NCBI GenBank assembly: GCA_015680685.1
Contig: MNCI01023457.1
Location: forward strand, 1,396,726-1,460,725
Length of the DNA stretch: 64,000 bases
From: Gnetum montanum
Taxonomy: Eukaryota > Streptophyta > Gnetopsida > Gnetales > Gnetaceae
Direction: 5' to 3'
This document shows, in pieces, positions 51,359-63,237 of the stretch. Each line of letters begins with the position of its first letter. Within the stretch, counting starts at the first letter, position 1. The notes below the pieces were generated by a model, which made no database searches, was not told the origin of the DNA, and saw only the letters and a list, made by a program, of their open reading frames with translations. A program made the position numbers and the translations under genes.

Positions 51359-53213
51359 CAACAACAGAATTAATAAATGTTTTCCCTTTCTTTAATTTTA
51401 TAATTTTTTGTTTTCCAGTTTTTCATCTTTCAATTTGTTATTTTATCTTTTTGTCTTTTTGTCTTTTTATGAGTAATCTCATCTATGAATAAAACACTCA
51501 TGTGACTCATTAGTTGAGGTGTTGTTCTCCACTATCAAGTCGTAGGTGACTAATTACTTGAACAGCAAGCCCATAACATCCACCTACCCATTCCATTAAT
51601 AAGAGGTTCTACCCTAGGTACAATGATATTCCTAATCATAAAAACTTAAAAGTAATTTTGTCCTCATTATGCCTAGAGCTAAGAAGGATGGACCAAGAGG
51701 GAATGGCCAAGGTGTGACATTAAGGGGACTTGTGGATTCTCTTTAGTGACATCTATAGGAGTAACCATGCAGCTTGGTTATACTAAGATCCTTGAAGATC
51801 TAATGAAAAATGGGAGTAAGAGTAATCAAAAGGCACTCAATCAAGGAAAAACAATGCTATTCTAGGGGGTCCCACTGGAAAGACATGCACCCATGCCTGA
51901 AGGTAGGCAGCTTCTTTGGATTAAGCATTGACACAAAAAAAANGCAAAGCAAAAATCACTCCTCCCTTAAACGAAACGCCAAGTGATCATACACCTTGCT
52001 ATCATGGTGCTCTTACGGTTGTTCATCATTGGATGAAGCAATGCGATGTCATTGATAAGAGGAATGGACTTGGTCCTGATTTTTGAGCAACAAGTTAATG
52101 ATACATTAATCATGCCTTACACTGAGGATTCATTGTGCCCTAGGCTAGTTATCTCATGTCCCAATCTCTACAATCCCTTCTATAATTCACCTCACCTCAC
52201 TGTTCATGTATTTGCAACTTGTGTCTTGTGTAGCGTTGAATTTATACCTTGTCACAGTGGTATCTACATGTGTGTGTTTTGTCACATTAATGTAGATTAC
52301 ATTTAACCCTTCTAGTGCCTATGGACATTTTAAGGTGTGGTTACGCAAGGGCATTATAGGTTGGAACCTACTTTGGGGAGGACCCACTTGTGTGACTTTT
52401 GTAATTTGCACTCGTCACACATTACCCTCACGTCATTTTACACCCTCCAAGTATTGCATTACCAACATTCGTCTTTCCCTTATCATCCTTCTGGTTCAAA
52501 CGTTCCTATGTATCAACACATGTCCTTTTTCCTCATACTCTTCATGACTTCCATTGCCAGATTTTACACCATTATCCTTTTTGTGGTTTCAAGCCTGATC
52601 AATATTACCCTAGACCCTTTACATTGACTTTGAGTCCTTCATTTTTGAGTTAGGAATTTCAAAAATTCATCAATTTTTCTAAGTACCCTACTTTAAACAG
52701 ACCATGATATTGCGTCGGATGCAATATCATGGCTGCACTATCACGTACACAATATCACGTCTCACAAAAACTATAAATATGCCCCCCCCACAAACATCAA
52801 CATCATTTGCAACTATTCATGTGGGGGAGTTTTTAAAATTTTCTTCTACAACTTGTGACTTGCGTATCTCTTGTTCCAACAGTCATAACTCGCTCGCTAG
52901 CACTCTGATTTTCATTCTGCTTGAACCTATTTAAACCCAGAGTGTTTAGCATAGTTGTGGGGGAGGGGTACACTCTGAATTGCACACAAATTTTTTGAAA
53001 TTTGTCATCACCCAAAGGACACTATCAAGGGTAATTAATTATACAAAAATGATAAACATGTGCCAAAAACAACTTTATCTCCTCACTTATACTAGGAAAT
53101 TAAAATTTTGAAGCCACCTAATCAAAGTGGGCCAAATATTAAAACCTTTTGGGGACATTTTCACAAAAATTCCTAACTTTAAATCACATGGAATAAGAGA
53201 TGAATTCATTAAG
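51359..53213 (+). other. Spacer of element A lacking pol, with an LTR-like promoter module
   Basis: This is where protease to integrase would be expected; none is visible in any frame. At 52340-52390 it shares CCTACTTTGGGGAGGACCC with element C. One N at 51943. Confidence 0.6.
52702..52779 (+). promoter_or_regulatory. Internal U3-like module: 12-bp inverted repeat plus TATA box
   Basis: CCATGATATTGC (52702-52713) and GCAATATCATGG (52721-52732) form a perfect inverted repeat. CACAATATCACG follows, and TATAAATA lies at 52772-52779. The layout mirrors the U3 of the element's own LTRs but sits about 500 bases upstream of the 3' ORF. Confidence 0.5.
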
Positions 53214-53281
53214 GTAAGAAGTAAGGTATAACTTAACTTTGGTAAGCAACCTTACTAATGATTGACCCCATGTGATTGCAG
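53214..53281 (+). other. Predicted 68-base intron before the 3' ORF of element A
   Basis: Donor AAG|GTAAGAA and acceptor TGATTGCAG with an upstream TTACTAAT branch-like sequence; the ATG of the 3' ORF starts at the very next base (53282). This is consistent with expression from a spliced RNA. Confidence 0.5.
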
Positions 53282-56075
53282 ATGGCCTCAAAGTGTGGAC
53301 AATAAGAAGGACCCTCTCAAGGTGTGTCCAAGCAACCCAGGAGAGGCAGAAGACAAGCGTCTCCCAAACAACATGCAGAGCAGGAGGTGCAATCATTTAG
53401 CATCCATCAAGAGACTCCTGCTAATGTATAATTGGGACAAGAATAAGGAGGAGTTGCTGCAGCACCTGAATAAGGACAACAACTCACGTTGTCCCCGAAG
53501 TGTGTTTAGGCCATCTATGAAAAGTCCACATCAACTATAGTGATCGTGGAATTAAACTTTAGACCTTTCATAGAATTTACTCCTGAGGCTATTAGGGACC
53601 AACTCAAAGGATCTCCATTATGGCCTATCCTCTCTAAAAGTGGTGCCTAGTACTTACGAGAAACGTACCAATTTTGGCACAATAAGGAAGAAGGCACCAC
53701 AGTTAACATTTGTGGTACGTTTGTAGATTTTTCTGCCAAGGCCATCTCAGAAGTGTTGAACCTTCCGAATACAGGGCCAAAAATTGCTCACCTATCCACT
53801 CGCTCCGATGCTGATGTGCAAAGGGTTTGGTTGGATAGGGTGTATGACAAAGAAGACAAGACATATGGAGAGTTGACGCTAGAAGAAAGGATATACTTCA
53901 AGATTGGTGCTTATCACATCTTCCCCATGAGAGGATTAAAAAAAAATCTCAACATATGCGGTAAGAGGAAGTGTGATATTGATGGGAAAGGCTAATGCCA
54001 ACCTTCCTCATCTATATCTCATGGAGATCTTGAGGTGGTTTGAAGAATGCAAGACAGGGAAGTTCACGTTGCCCTTCCCTTGTCTCATCAGGAAGCTATG
54101 CAAACATGTTGGTATTCTGGGGTACACCAATGACATCCTCAGAAGAGCCCAGAATGCTTCGTTCACTGAACTACTGAAGCCACCAACTTCGAGGAAAAGT
54201 GGTAGTGAGACATTGGAGCAAAAGCAAGAGCAAGAAAAGATGGTGGGACCCACTACAACTCAAACTATAGGGCCTAGCCAAATTTCAAGTATGAGGCCCA
54301 ATCAACAACAAGAAGTAGGGTCCAGCATGAGCCAGCGAGATCAACCACTACCATCATCGTAGGATTATTAATCATCGATGAGCCACCTCAGGGCCATTGC
54401 TATCAGTTAGGGAAGTTGTGATGATGCTAATCTCTTCCATGTCACCGACGACACTATACGGTCCACAGTTTCTATCGATCATGCATGGGGTAAGGTGTAC
54501 ATTCAAATAGGAGGAGGGAAGATTCATTGGTCACAAAAAATTTTAGGAAATGTTGCATCTTTTTAGGTGCAATTGGAAATAGGTGAAGGGGCCACAATGG
54601 TGGTCATGCATCACCAGGATGTAGTAGAGGCTGCAGAAGTCGTCACAGACCATATCAAAGAATCTTTCAACATCCCTATTGTGCCACTGGCAGATTTCAT
54701 AGGAGCACGAGATGATCAAACTCTGGTCGGCCCCTCAATGACTCCTGTGGAGCATGAGGATGTCCTTAATCGATTGCTGAAAATAGGACAAGTAATGACG
54801 TCCTTGTTTGACATACCACAAGATGTCACAACAGCACAATCAAACCTCATCTCCACTAAAGGAAAGCTAGTCATGGTAGAGATCATGATCGAGCATGCAG
54901 AAGAAGAGTTAATAAGACTCTGAGAAAGGCTCATCACCCTACAAGCTGCACAACGAGACCCATCTCAGTTTGTTCCCACAGACCAGTTGGACACTTTCAG
55001 GACATAGCAGCTTAATAAGCTATTGGCAGACAATAAAAGAGTGGCAGAGGAGAAAGAGAAGGCCGACTAGGATGCCTTGAAGGCACAAGTGTAGACCTAT
55101 GCACACATCAAGGCACTCAGAGCCTTACAGGAGGAGAATAAATAGCTTGTTAGTGACAATCTTCGGTTGACCACTGTGGAGAAACAGAAGAATGTTCTCG
55201 AGGAAAACTTTCAGCAATTATGAGAATAGATGGTTAGGATCAACCAAGACATGAATCGTTTGGTCAGAGAGAATCAAACCCTCTCAATGGAGGAGGTACA
55301 CGCAATTCGTCAAAAGATGGCCATTGAAATAAGCGCATGGAAAAACGAAGCCAAGCAGCATGAAAAGTTAAAGGAGCACTTCATAAACTAGGTGGGAATG
55401 TACAAGCAAGTCATAGAAAAGGAGATCCATATGGCCAAGGCCCACATCAACACTTTCGGTGCTCAACACATTGATTAGTGGGCCATATTGGACACATATG
55501 AATTTGCCCACTAGGAGAAAATTAAAAGCTGGGACCTGTAGATTCAAGATTTCACAAAGTACATGGAATTGGCAAACCTATGGTATTCCAATCTAGCCAT
55601 GTTGAGAACATGATGCTTGAGAATAAAGCTCAAGAAGCAGGTAGTTTCCACCTACGCCAAATATGAAATAGAATTTGTGGGGCACAAGAAAATGTTGCAG
55701 AAGCTAGAAGTTGCAAATTCTAAACTAGAGGTGGTTAAGACTAGCTACCAAGGCTAGAAAGATGTCACAGTAGATTTGGCTCGACGACTTACAAATTTTC
55801 AAGAATACAAGCATAAAGCTAGAGCCTACAAGGAGGAATGATGGTTATTTGCAACCTAGTACATCAAAGTAAATACGATGTTCCTACAACTACCATGCCC
55901 ATGGAAGGTGCTAACTCCATCAAACATTGGAGCATTAGCATGGATGGCACAAGATCCCCGAATTGAAGAGGAAAAGCTCCAAGCACTACTTTAGAGTCAT
56001 CAAATTCCAAAACCTGGAGCACAAGACAAGGGGAGGCAACCCATGGAGGACCCACTACCACCTGGAACCACATGA
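53282..56075 (+). pseudogene. Large 3' ORF of element A: globular head plus coiled coil
   Basis: About 930 codons with roughly 20 stops and one frameshift near 53980. The head region (about 53555-54170) has FRPFIEFTPEAIRDQLKG, GTFVDFSAKAISEVLNLP, then VWLDRVYDKED and LTLEERIYFKIGAYHIFP. This pattern recalls the plant-transposon/env-like ORF found downstream of pol in Athila-type elements (Transposase_32-like), a family assignment made from memory. A low-complexity Gln/Ser linker follows (54190-54360). From about 54740 to 55830 it is heptad-like and highly charged, a long predicted coiled coil. No signal peptide or membrane segment is visible, so an envelope role is not supported by sequence. 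Ends at TGA 56073-56075. Confidence 0.6.
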
Positions 56076-56254
56076 GCCAAATGAAGTTTACAATTTTATA
56101 ATTTTGTAATTTTGTGTTGTGTTCCACTTTTGTTCTATTGAGTTCTCCACTGTAGCATGAATAAATCCCTAGTTAGTTAATAATCCCATACCTATCCACT
56201 GTTTAATCAATGGGGCTCGTTTTCATTTTTTTTAACTCAAGGATAAGTTTTCAT

Positions 56255-56269
56255 TCAGTCATGGGAGTA
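56255..56269 (+). promoter_or_regulatory. Polypurine tract region of element A
   Basis: TCAGTCATGGGAGTA immediately before the 3' LTR; the same words precede the LTR of element C (TCAGTCATGGGGGTA). Confidence 0.6.
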
Positions 56270-57102
56270 TGATGAATCATGATTCATTAGGTCATGATAT
56301 CACACTTGTGATATCGTGTACGCGATATCGTGGCCTAGCTTGTGATATCGTATACTCAATATCATGGCTTCTGTGCAAGCCTATAAATACACCTTAGGCG
56401 CATGATGGAGTAGGAAGGTTTTTTAGTTAGAAGTTAGTTTTCATCTTTAGCTTTTCTCAACCCTTTCTCCCAGTGCATGCCCATAGTATGATGATTGTAA
56501 TTGTGTGGCACCTTTATTCGAGTGTGACGTACTTAGACACGCACATGATTAGAAATAAAAATCGAGATTACTTCATCATTGCAGCATTCACTTAGTTTAA
56601 TTAATTAATTGTTATTATTCTTTATTGCTTTCGTAGTTAATATCTCTTCACCCTACACTCCTTAAACGGGAAATGAGTACAACTTAATCACGAGCATTTA
56701 AGTGTGACTACTTGGTATCCTAGTAGTGTACCTAGGCCATGTGCTTGGTAATCCCAATGGTAGTTGTGCACGAGGTCCAAGATGTATACAAATGATTAAC
56801 GAACGGATGCTCATCGCACTTAGGCTAGCTTAGATTCTCTCTCCCTTTTCCTCCTAGCTTAATTCAAGTTATTTTCCATTGCCTATAGGAGTAGCACTAG
56901 GTTAGAAATCACATCATACACCTCACTCTGGACTAAACCATATGTGACAAAGCAAATACTAGTCCAAGTGGGAAGATAGTGAACTGCAATCAGCGAGTAA
57001 CTATCTAGATACCACAACTAGCCCGTTTGCGAAGTTTGACCAGATCATGCGTGAAACACTCGTATTCGTATGGTTGAGTGTCGGGTACTTCGCCACTCAT
57101 CA
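56270..57102 (+). repeat. 3' LTR of element A
   Basis: Matches 48423-49219. It keeps a perfect 16-bp palindrome ATGAATCATGATTCAT at 56272-56287, decayed in the 5' copy, and the inverted repeat GATATCACA/TGTGATATC at 56296-56315. Ends CACTCATCA, followed by ATAGC. Confidence 0.9.
56382..56389 (+). promoter_or_regulatory. TATA box in 3' LTR of element A
   Basis: TATAAATA in the same context as 48535-48542. Confidence 0.65.
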
Positions 57103-57107
57103 ATAGC
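57103..57107. repeat. Target-site duplication of A, right copy
   Basis: ATAGC, one mismatch from the left copy GTAGC. Confidence 0.75.
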
Positions 57108-59010
57108 TTTGATATTTTTGATTTTGTTGAAACTTAGGAAGATGTTGGTTCTATAGATTTTGTAGTTCTTGGATTTATTAAATTTGTTGCATGAAATACA
57201 AGAGTAGTGCAAGGAGGTAAACCTTCTAGGTGCATTGTAGTGTTAATGAAGAAATCTCTTGAAAATTGAATGCTTTAAAAAATTGATGATCATAAATCAT
57301 ATGTTTGACTAAAAATATTATGATAGCATGGTTGTGCTTTCCTTGCCATATACTATTTTTCTTCTAGAGATGCTACATTATATGATTCTATAAAGTTGTC
57401 TTGTAATCATCATTTTCAATGTTTAGGCAAAGATATTGTAAGATTTATAGCAAAAGGCTCAGTATTTATTTGTAAAGATTTTAATGGAAGGATAGTTTCA
57501 CAACAAACAAAAATTATTTAGTGGCAACATTATATTGGTAGTTTAGACATTGTTGAAGATCACAACTAGACTTGAAGTTATGCAAATGACACTATTAATA
57601 AGATGAATCAACAAGTATTAGAATGGACAAAAAATTTTTATCTTCTAATTTACAATTGACTTGTTAGATTACCTCAATCTTTATCATTTACTTTTACAAG
57701 ACCTCAAGGTAACTCTTGCATTAATTTACTTTTATGTTCTTATAAAGATATTGATTTTATTAAGAAGTTGAAAGTTGAAGGAGATTTAGTGGAGTCTTGT
57801 CATCATCATGTTGAGTTTTTATTGCAAATTCCAATTTTTTCTCAAACAACAAAAAATAGGAATAGAAAAAAATATCACTAGTGAAGGAAAAATATATGAA
57901 TGTAACACATAACAAATGGACTCTTAATAGATGAATTTAGAAGCTTGAACAAAATTTGCTAACAACAATTACGCAAATTATGCATTCACAAAAACAAGAT
58001 CAAAAAACTTGGTTTGATGAGGATCACATGTAGACTAGGTAAAATATTAAGAATGCAAATAAGAGTTACAAACAAAGTTTAGTTAAGGTATATAATTGCT
58101 TGATTAGAATAAAAAAATGGAAATTTATCAAGGAACAACAAGAATAGTTTACTTACACCATTAAAAAGAAACCTAGATAGTTTTGACAATGTTTTCATCA
58201 TAAAGTATCTTCATCATTTACTTTTTCTTTTCAAGATATTTGTTCATTTTACAGTAAGCTATTTATAGGACAAGATGATAATTTTAATATTATTATATAA
58301 CAAGCACCTCTCCAATTTTCTCTTGAGGAATTCACAGAAGGTATTAAAAAGTTAGCATTTGGCAAAGATGTGGATTCAAATGGTTTATATGCAAAATTAT
58401 TAAAGTGGGTAGGATCTATTCATAGATAAATTTAGCACAAATTAATTTCAACAATGGAGCAAGGATTAAAGCAACATTGGAAAACTAGTAAAGCTATCTT
58501 ATTATATAAAAAGTGAGATAAAAATGATTTGAACAATTATGAAATGATCATTGTGAGTAATGTTTTTGCTAAGTTGTTGGGCACTCTAATAGGCAAAAAA
58601 TTAGTTCTTAGGCTGAAGGTAACTAGGTTGGGGCAAGATGTCAAGTAAGTTTTAAACAAAATCACTCTATTATTGATTACTTAGTTACTCTAAGACACTA
58701 CATGGAATTTACAAAAAATACTTAATAAATAATTTTTTATTTGTTTTATTGATTTTACAAAAACATATAATTTAGTGATTCGTACAAAACTATGGTTGCG
58801 CTTGCATAAAATTGATCTCTCTTCAAATTTGATTATAGAAAATTAAAGATTTTATGAGAACGTGATTATTAAAATTACTGATAGCCATTTAGAGAAAAAA
58901 AATCAATTCTAGAGAAAAATTGGAGTTAAGCAAGGTTGCTCACTTTCTTGAACTCTCTTTGGTATATTTATAAATGAAATGTAGGAATGGTTGTGTAATA
59001 GGAAAGATAG
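57103..59010 (+). pseudogene. LINE, right part (endonuclease and reverse transcriptase)
   Basis: Continues the endonuclease from 48422: FDIFDFVET, then KDFNGRI at about 57475 (from the GDFN box), CINLLLCSYKDIDF, and SCHHHVEF (normally SDHHPVEF). Reverse transcriptase follows from about 58540: NNYEMIIVSNVFAKLLGT, HSIIDYLVTLRHYM, FIDFTKTYN, and GVKQGCSLS near 58920. Stops and frameshifts are frequent. The 3' half, with the catalytic (F/Y)xDD box, is cut off by the LTR of element B at 59011. This RT type has an animal-like HSTIDHLVTLRHL signature. Confidence 0.75.
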
Positions 59011-59941
59011 TGATGAAGTGTCATTAATTCAATGCGTCGACTGGGCCACGCATACAGGGCCGCGTATACGCAGTTGCATTGACGCGGGCCCGTTGACGTA
59101 GCCTCCTTATGTCGATGTGGCCCTATTTATGCAGACACCGCCTATAAATAAGAGGGCCTTCCACCTCATTTAGGCATCTTTTTGAGTAGTTGTAGTAAAG
59201 ATCTTACAGTTTGTTCCCACAAGAGATAGAATATTTTCCAAGTGCCCCAACAGGTGTAAGAAAAGTGATCGGATCTTTATTTGAGCGTTGATGTATATGA
59301 GCCCATTGGCGTGATGGCAATAAAGACAAATGATTCAAGCATTCCTTGCAGCATTTGGACTTAGTTATTTCATTCATTTAATAGTTTAATATGTTTATGC
59401 TTTATTAGTTACTTGTTGATGCTTTATTAGTTACTTGTTGATTACTTATGTTTTCATTATTATAATTCCAATCATTATTGTTCATTTGTAGTTCGTTAAA
59501 GCCATAAGTACGACCATCTTGAACGTAATCCAAACACTTGGTAAGCATAGTGACGCTTAATGTTTGGTAACCCAGTAGTGTTAGGAGATGCTCAGAACGT
59601 GCTCGGAAGATGGGACTAGATACTTATGTTAAGAATAGTTAGAATATAAACTAGGATAATTAGAGATTAGATAATAGTTTATTCCTTACTTTTCATACCT
59701 CAATTAGTTGCCAAAAAGATAATTAAAAAGATATAAAAATCATTAGCCTTAGTCTCACTTAACCATCGTAAACAGAACCTCACAAGTGAGATTAGGATGA
59801 CAACGACCGTTCTAACCTAAGGTTTCACTGGTTAGAAGCCTGGTGTATGTTAAGTGCTTACAGTCTATGAATTTCGACCAAGTCACACATGAACGCTCGT
59901 GATTTGTATGGTTGGACATAGGGGTACCTAGCTGCTCATCA
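59011..59941 (+). repeat. 5' LTR of element B
   Basis: Starts TGATGAAGTG after LINE sequence and ends GCTGCTCATCA just before the primer site. U3 contains CGCGTATACGC and other GC-rich palindromic words at 59050-59100. The end segment GTATGGTTGGACATAGGGGT parallels the LTR ends of A and C. Confidence 0.85.
59143..59150 (+). promoter_or_regulatory. TATA box in LTR of element B
   Basis: TATAAATA in CGCCTATAAATAAGAGGGCC, close to the corresponding box in element C. Confidence 0.65.
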
Positions 59942-59960
59942 TTGGTGCCATTGCTGGGGA
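59942..59960 (+). promoter_or_regulatory. Primer-binding site of element B
   Basis: TTGGTGCCATTGCTGGGGA, the tRNA-Asp type site with three C-to-T style changes. Confidence 0.75.
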
Positions 59961-60086
59961 CTATTAGTCTTACATGTGTCATTTGACCTTAGTGAAATTA
60001 TCATTTAAGTCATTGGAACAAACCCAGGATAGAAATATTTCTGCACACTAGGTGAATTTAAGTTAATCGTAAGGTACACCAGTTAC

Positions 60087-62957
60087 ATGGACCATCTAAC
60101 GTCCAATATGTCTTCTCATAGGAGAGAGGTATTTGAACCACCGGTGCCGCAAGAATGTTGGGTGGTGTACAATCATCCTGATGAATATGTCCTTGATTTC
60201 ACATTCATCCTACATCAGGATGAGAATCTTCGATGGCGGGACATGGAGGGGAGCATCATGCTACCGCCTGACTGAGTAGCTCCTGCGATGCTATATCACA
60301 ATCTAGGTAGATTGGGCATCTAGGACTGGGTGGTGGAGTATGTCATGGAGGACCATGACTACCGAGAATATCGTCCTACGGAGGCTCAATGGACAAGAGA
60401 TCAGCAGCATGCCAAGAGATATGAACAACAGAAGGGGAAACACTTTAGTAACCCCTTATTCTCGCAAGGGCCTCAAGACAATGGGGATCCTGTATTTCAT
60501 GATACCCATTCGACCGAACTTCACCTGGGGCCGTAGATTCTCCAGTCAATCATTCAGAACAAACCACGAAGTGACCATGATCCTCAAGGGGATGGGGGGT
60601 CATGTAGCAAAGCTGGGGGAGATGATCGCAGCCACCACCAAGGTAGATGGGGAGATTGACACCAAAATAGTGGCGATGCCTCTCCTTCTTCTCCGTCCTC
60701 TCCCTCTCCTATGCCTTCACCCAGCTCAGGCTCTAAGCATAACAGGGGAAGGCTGGAGAGAAAGGATGGTGGTAAACAGGTTCGAAGGGGGCAACGTGAG
60801 GAAGCACATGACTAATCACGTGATGCTCTCCAGCATGAAAGAAGGGGTAGCCGGAATAATCATAGACGTTATGGTCCCCAACAAGACTATGATTTGGACG
60901 AGCCGTTGTTAGCTACTCAGAGCATGCTCCAGATTGCAGAGGTAGTTCACATTCCAAGTAGGCACATGAAGGATAGTCGGATCAAGCATGTTGATATGAA
61001 TAACATCCCCAAATTTGAAGGGGGATACAACTGTGATCCGCAGACCCACCTGCAGGCGTTCAATGACACTTGCACCCTGCAAAACATTGATAATGATTGG
61101 CAACGATTGAAGCTGTTCCCTCACACACTCATCAAAGAAGTTGAAAGTCGGTATCGATCCTTGGATTCGGAATCAATCAGAAGATGGAGTATGATGCTTG
61201 AAATTTTTAATGACAAATATCAAACGTACTCTAGAGTGGCGAATCTGAGACAGCAGATCCAAGGTTGGAAACAAGGGAATCATGAATCCTTAGATGCCGC
61301 CATGAGTAAGTATTACTCACTATTGCATCGGTGCCCTGGTCATGGTTACTCTCAGCGGGCATAGCTTTTTCACATCATTGATGGACTCCATTTTGAAACT
61401 TGAAAGACCCTAAGTATGTACACCAAGGGAGGATTTTCAGAGCTAAGGGCCCATCAGTTGCAATGCCTCATTAATCAGGTGGCCAAGGAGGAAGGAGAAC
61501 TCAAGAAAAAGGAGAGTGTAGAAGAATTCAATCGGGACCCTTCCCTTAGAATAAGGGAGGTTCGATTTTGTGATGAGGAGGATGAGTCACAAATAGAAGT
61601 AGTGGTGAATCGAAAGACTTTGCTGTTACGAAAGTTTGCATCTGAAATATCGACAAAGGTGGATAAAATGTGGGACTCTTTGGACGAAAAATTCTAAAGT
61701 ATATTGAAAATTACAGAAGAGTCCAAAGAACAAGGTAGTGACCGTGATCGGTGCAGGAAGAAGGGAGCTGAACGTGCCCAACATAAGGGTAAGGGGAAAG
61801 TTGCTGTAGCAGAATAGGTTGCAGACTTTGACACTGAGGAGGACGATGAATGTGGCATATGCCAATATGAACATCCTAAGGGATTTTCTGTGGTGTCACA
61901 CCTTCAAGAGTCTAGGATGTATGCCTTGAACCCTCGTTTGGCATAGCAGCAGATACCCCGAAGGCTGCCTTATCCACAAGGTAATCCTAGGCGGTTCCAC
62001 CAACAGCAGCAAGGATATTATCCAAGTGGAATGCCCCCGCAATTGTATGAATACTTCCAATAGTGGCAGCAACCACAAGCATGGGGGATGCCACCTCCAA
62101 GGTAGCAGTACCCTTACAAGCAGTCAGATCCTTATGGGTACTATGTTCAGCAACCGGTCTCTCCAAGAGACTCTTCTAGTCATGTGACCTTTCCCAGTTA
62201 CTACCACCCCCCTGAATATTTTTGACATCCATCTCCATCACCCAGGGGGGAAAACCCACATCCATTCTACCCTCCATCACCTTCTTCTGTCACTCCTCCA
62301 CATTATCCCACTTAGTTACCACCTGCTCCATCCATGTAGGGAGAAATACCGCCATAGCCACAATAATGAAATGCTACGAGGGCTGTTAACTTACAACTGG
62401 TACCTCGGCCGAGTGGACCGGAACCCAAGCCACGTAAATGTCCTTTTTTTCAGCCCAATAATCTGAACACACCCTCACCTACACCTGTGGCCAGTGCCTC
62501 CGAACCTACCAATGCCTCTACCATCATACTGCCCAAGCAGTCATCCACTTCGTTGCACTCCAACATCCAGACGGTCATGCTCACACATGCCATTACCAAT
62601 TAGATCAAAGCAGGTTCTCTTCCCTAAAAATTGATAGATCCAAGAAGCCCCCTCATATATCTTCAGGTGGCAATGAACGAGCCATGCAAAGCTCTTCTGG
62701 ACTCAAGGTCAGGGGTCAATTTGATCTCTGATGACATGTACAAGAATTGGAACCTACCCTCGCTAAAGAAGAGCAACATTCAGCTCAAGTTAGTAGACCA
62801 GTCCATCACCGTTCCCTTGGGTTTGTTGGAGGACATTGCGACCACCGTTTGTGGGTGGTCCTACCCTGCTGATTTCCTAGTTATCCATGTAGAGAACTAT
62901 AAGGGGAACTTCCCAATCAACATGGAAAGAGCCTGGCTAAGCACGGTGGATGCATGA
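60087..62957 (+). pseudogene. Gag-protease frame of element B
   Basis: A single frame of about 957 codons from the ATG at 60087, broken by roughly 17 stops but with no clear frameshift. The N-terminal part is charged and Ser/Pro-rich; the gag core lies at about 60995-61290 (PKFEGGYNCDPQTHLQAF, RWSMMLEIFNDKYQTYSRV). A helical region follows, then a Cys/His-containing segment (CGICQYEHPKG) near 61853 and a long Gln/Pro/Tyr-rich linker. Protease is at 62631-62957, with the catalytic loop ALLDSRSGVNLIS in which the Gly after Asp-Ser is Arg. Many stops fall where Gln would fit (TAG/TAA). It is one of the better-preserved retroelement frames here, but inactive. Confidence 0.85.
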
Positions 62958-63237
62958 CTAGGAATCCAAGATTTGTCCCTGGAAATTTCAAAGGAAAATC
63001 CTTTCGAAAGATCGAGAAGAAAAGAGTTCCATGCATCGCGTATAGTGACTCAGGGTGCAATTGAGTGTAGCAGTTATTTTTTGCTAAGCAGATATCCATT
63101 CAAGCATGCAGTCAGTGTATCGAGGAATCACCTATCCAACAGTGCCTGTATGCAGCAGCCTCTAACCAAGAGGGCACCTAGTGGCTGACAGCTGATCCTG
63201 CTAGCAGCACATTGTGCATGGAACCATTTGAGGGCTA

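Larger units (their letters stand above)
48423..57102 (+). mobile_element. Athila-like gypsy element A without pol
   Basis: Complete 8.7-kb insertion with two LTRs (48423-49219, 56270-57102), flanking GTAGC/ATAGC (one mismatch) as target duplication, a tRNA-Asp type primer site, gag, a long spacer, a large 3' ORF and a polypurine tract. No protease, RT, RNaseH or integrase motif was found in the 7-kb interior, so it is non-autonomous as it stands. It splits a LINE in its endonuclease domain. Confidence 0.85.
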
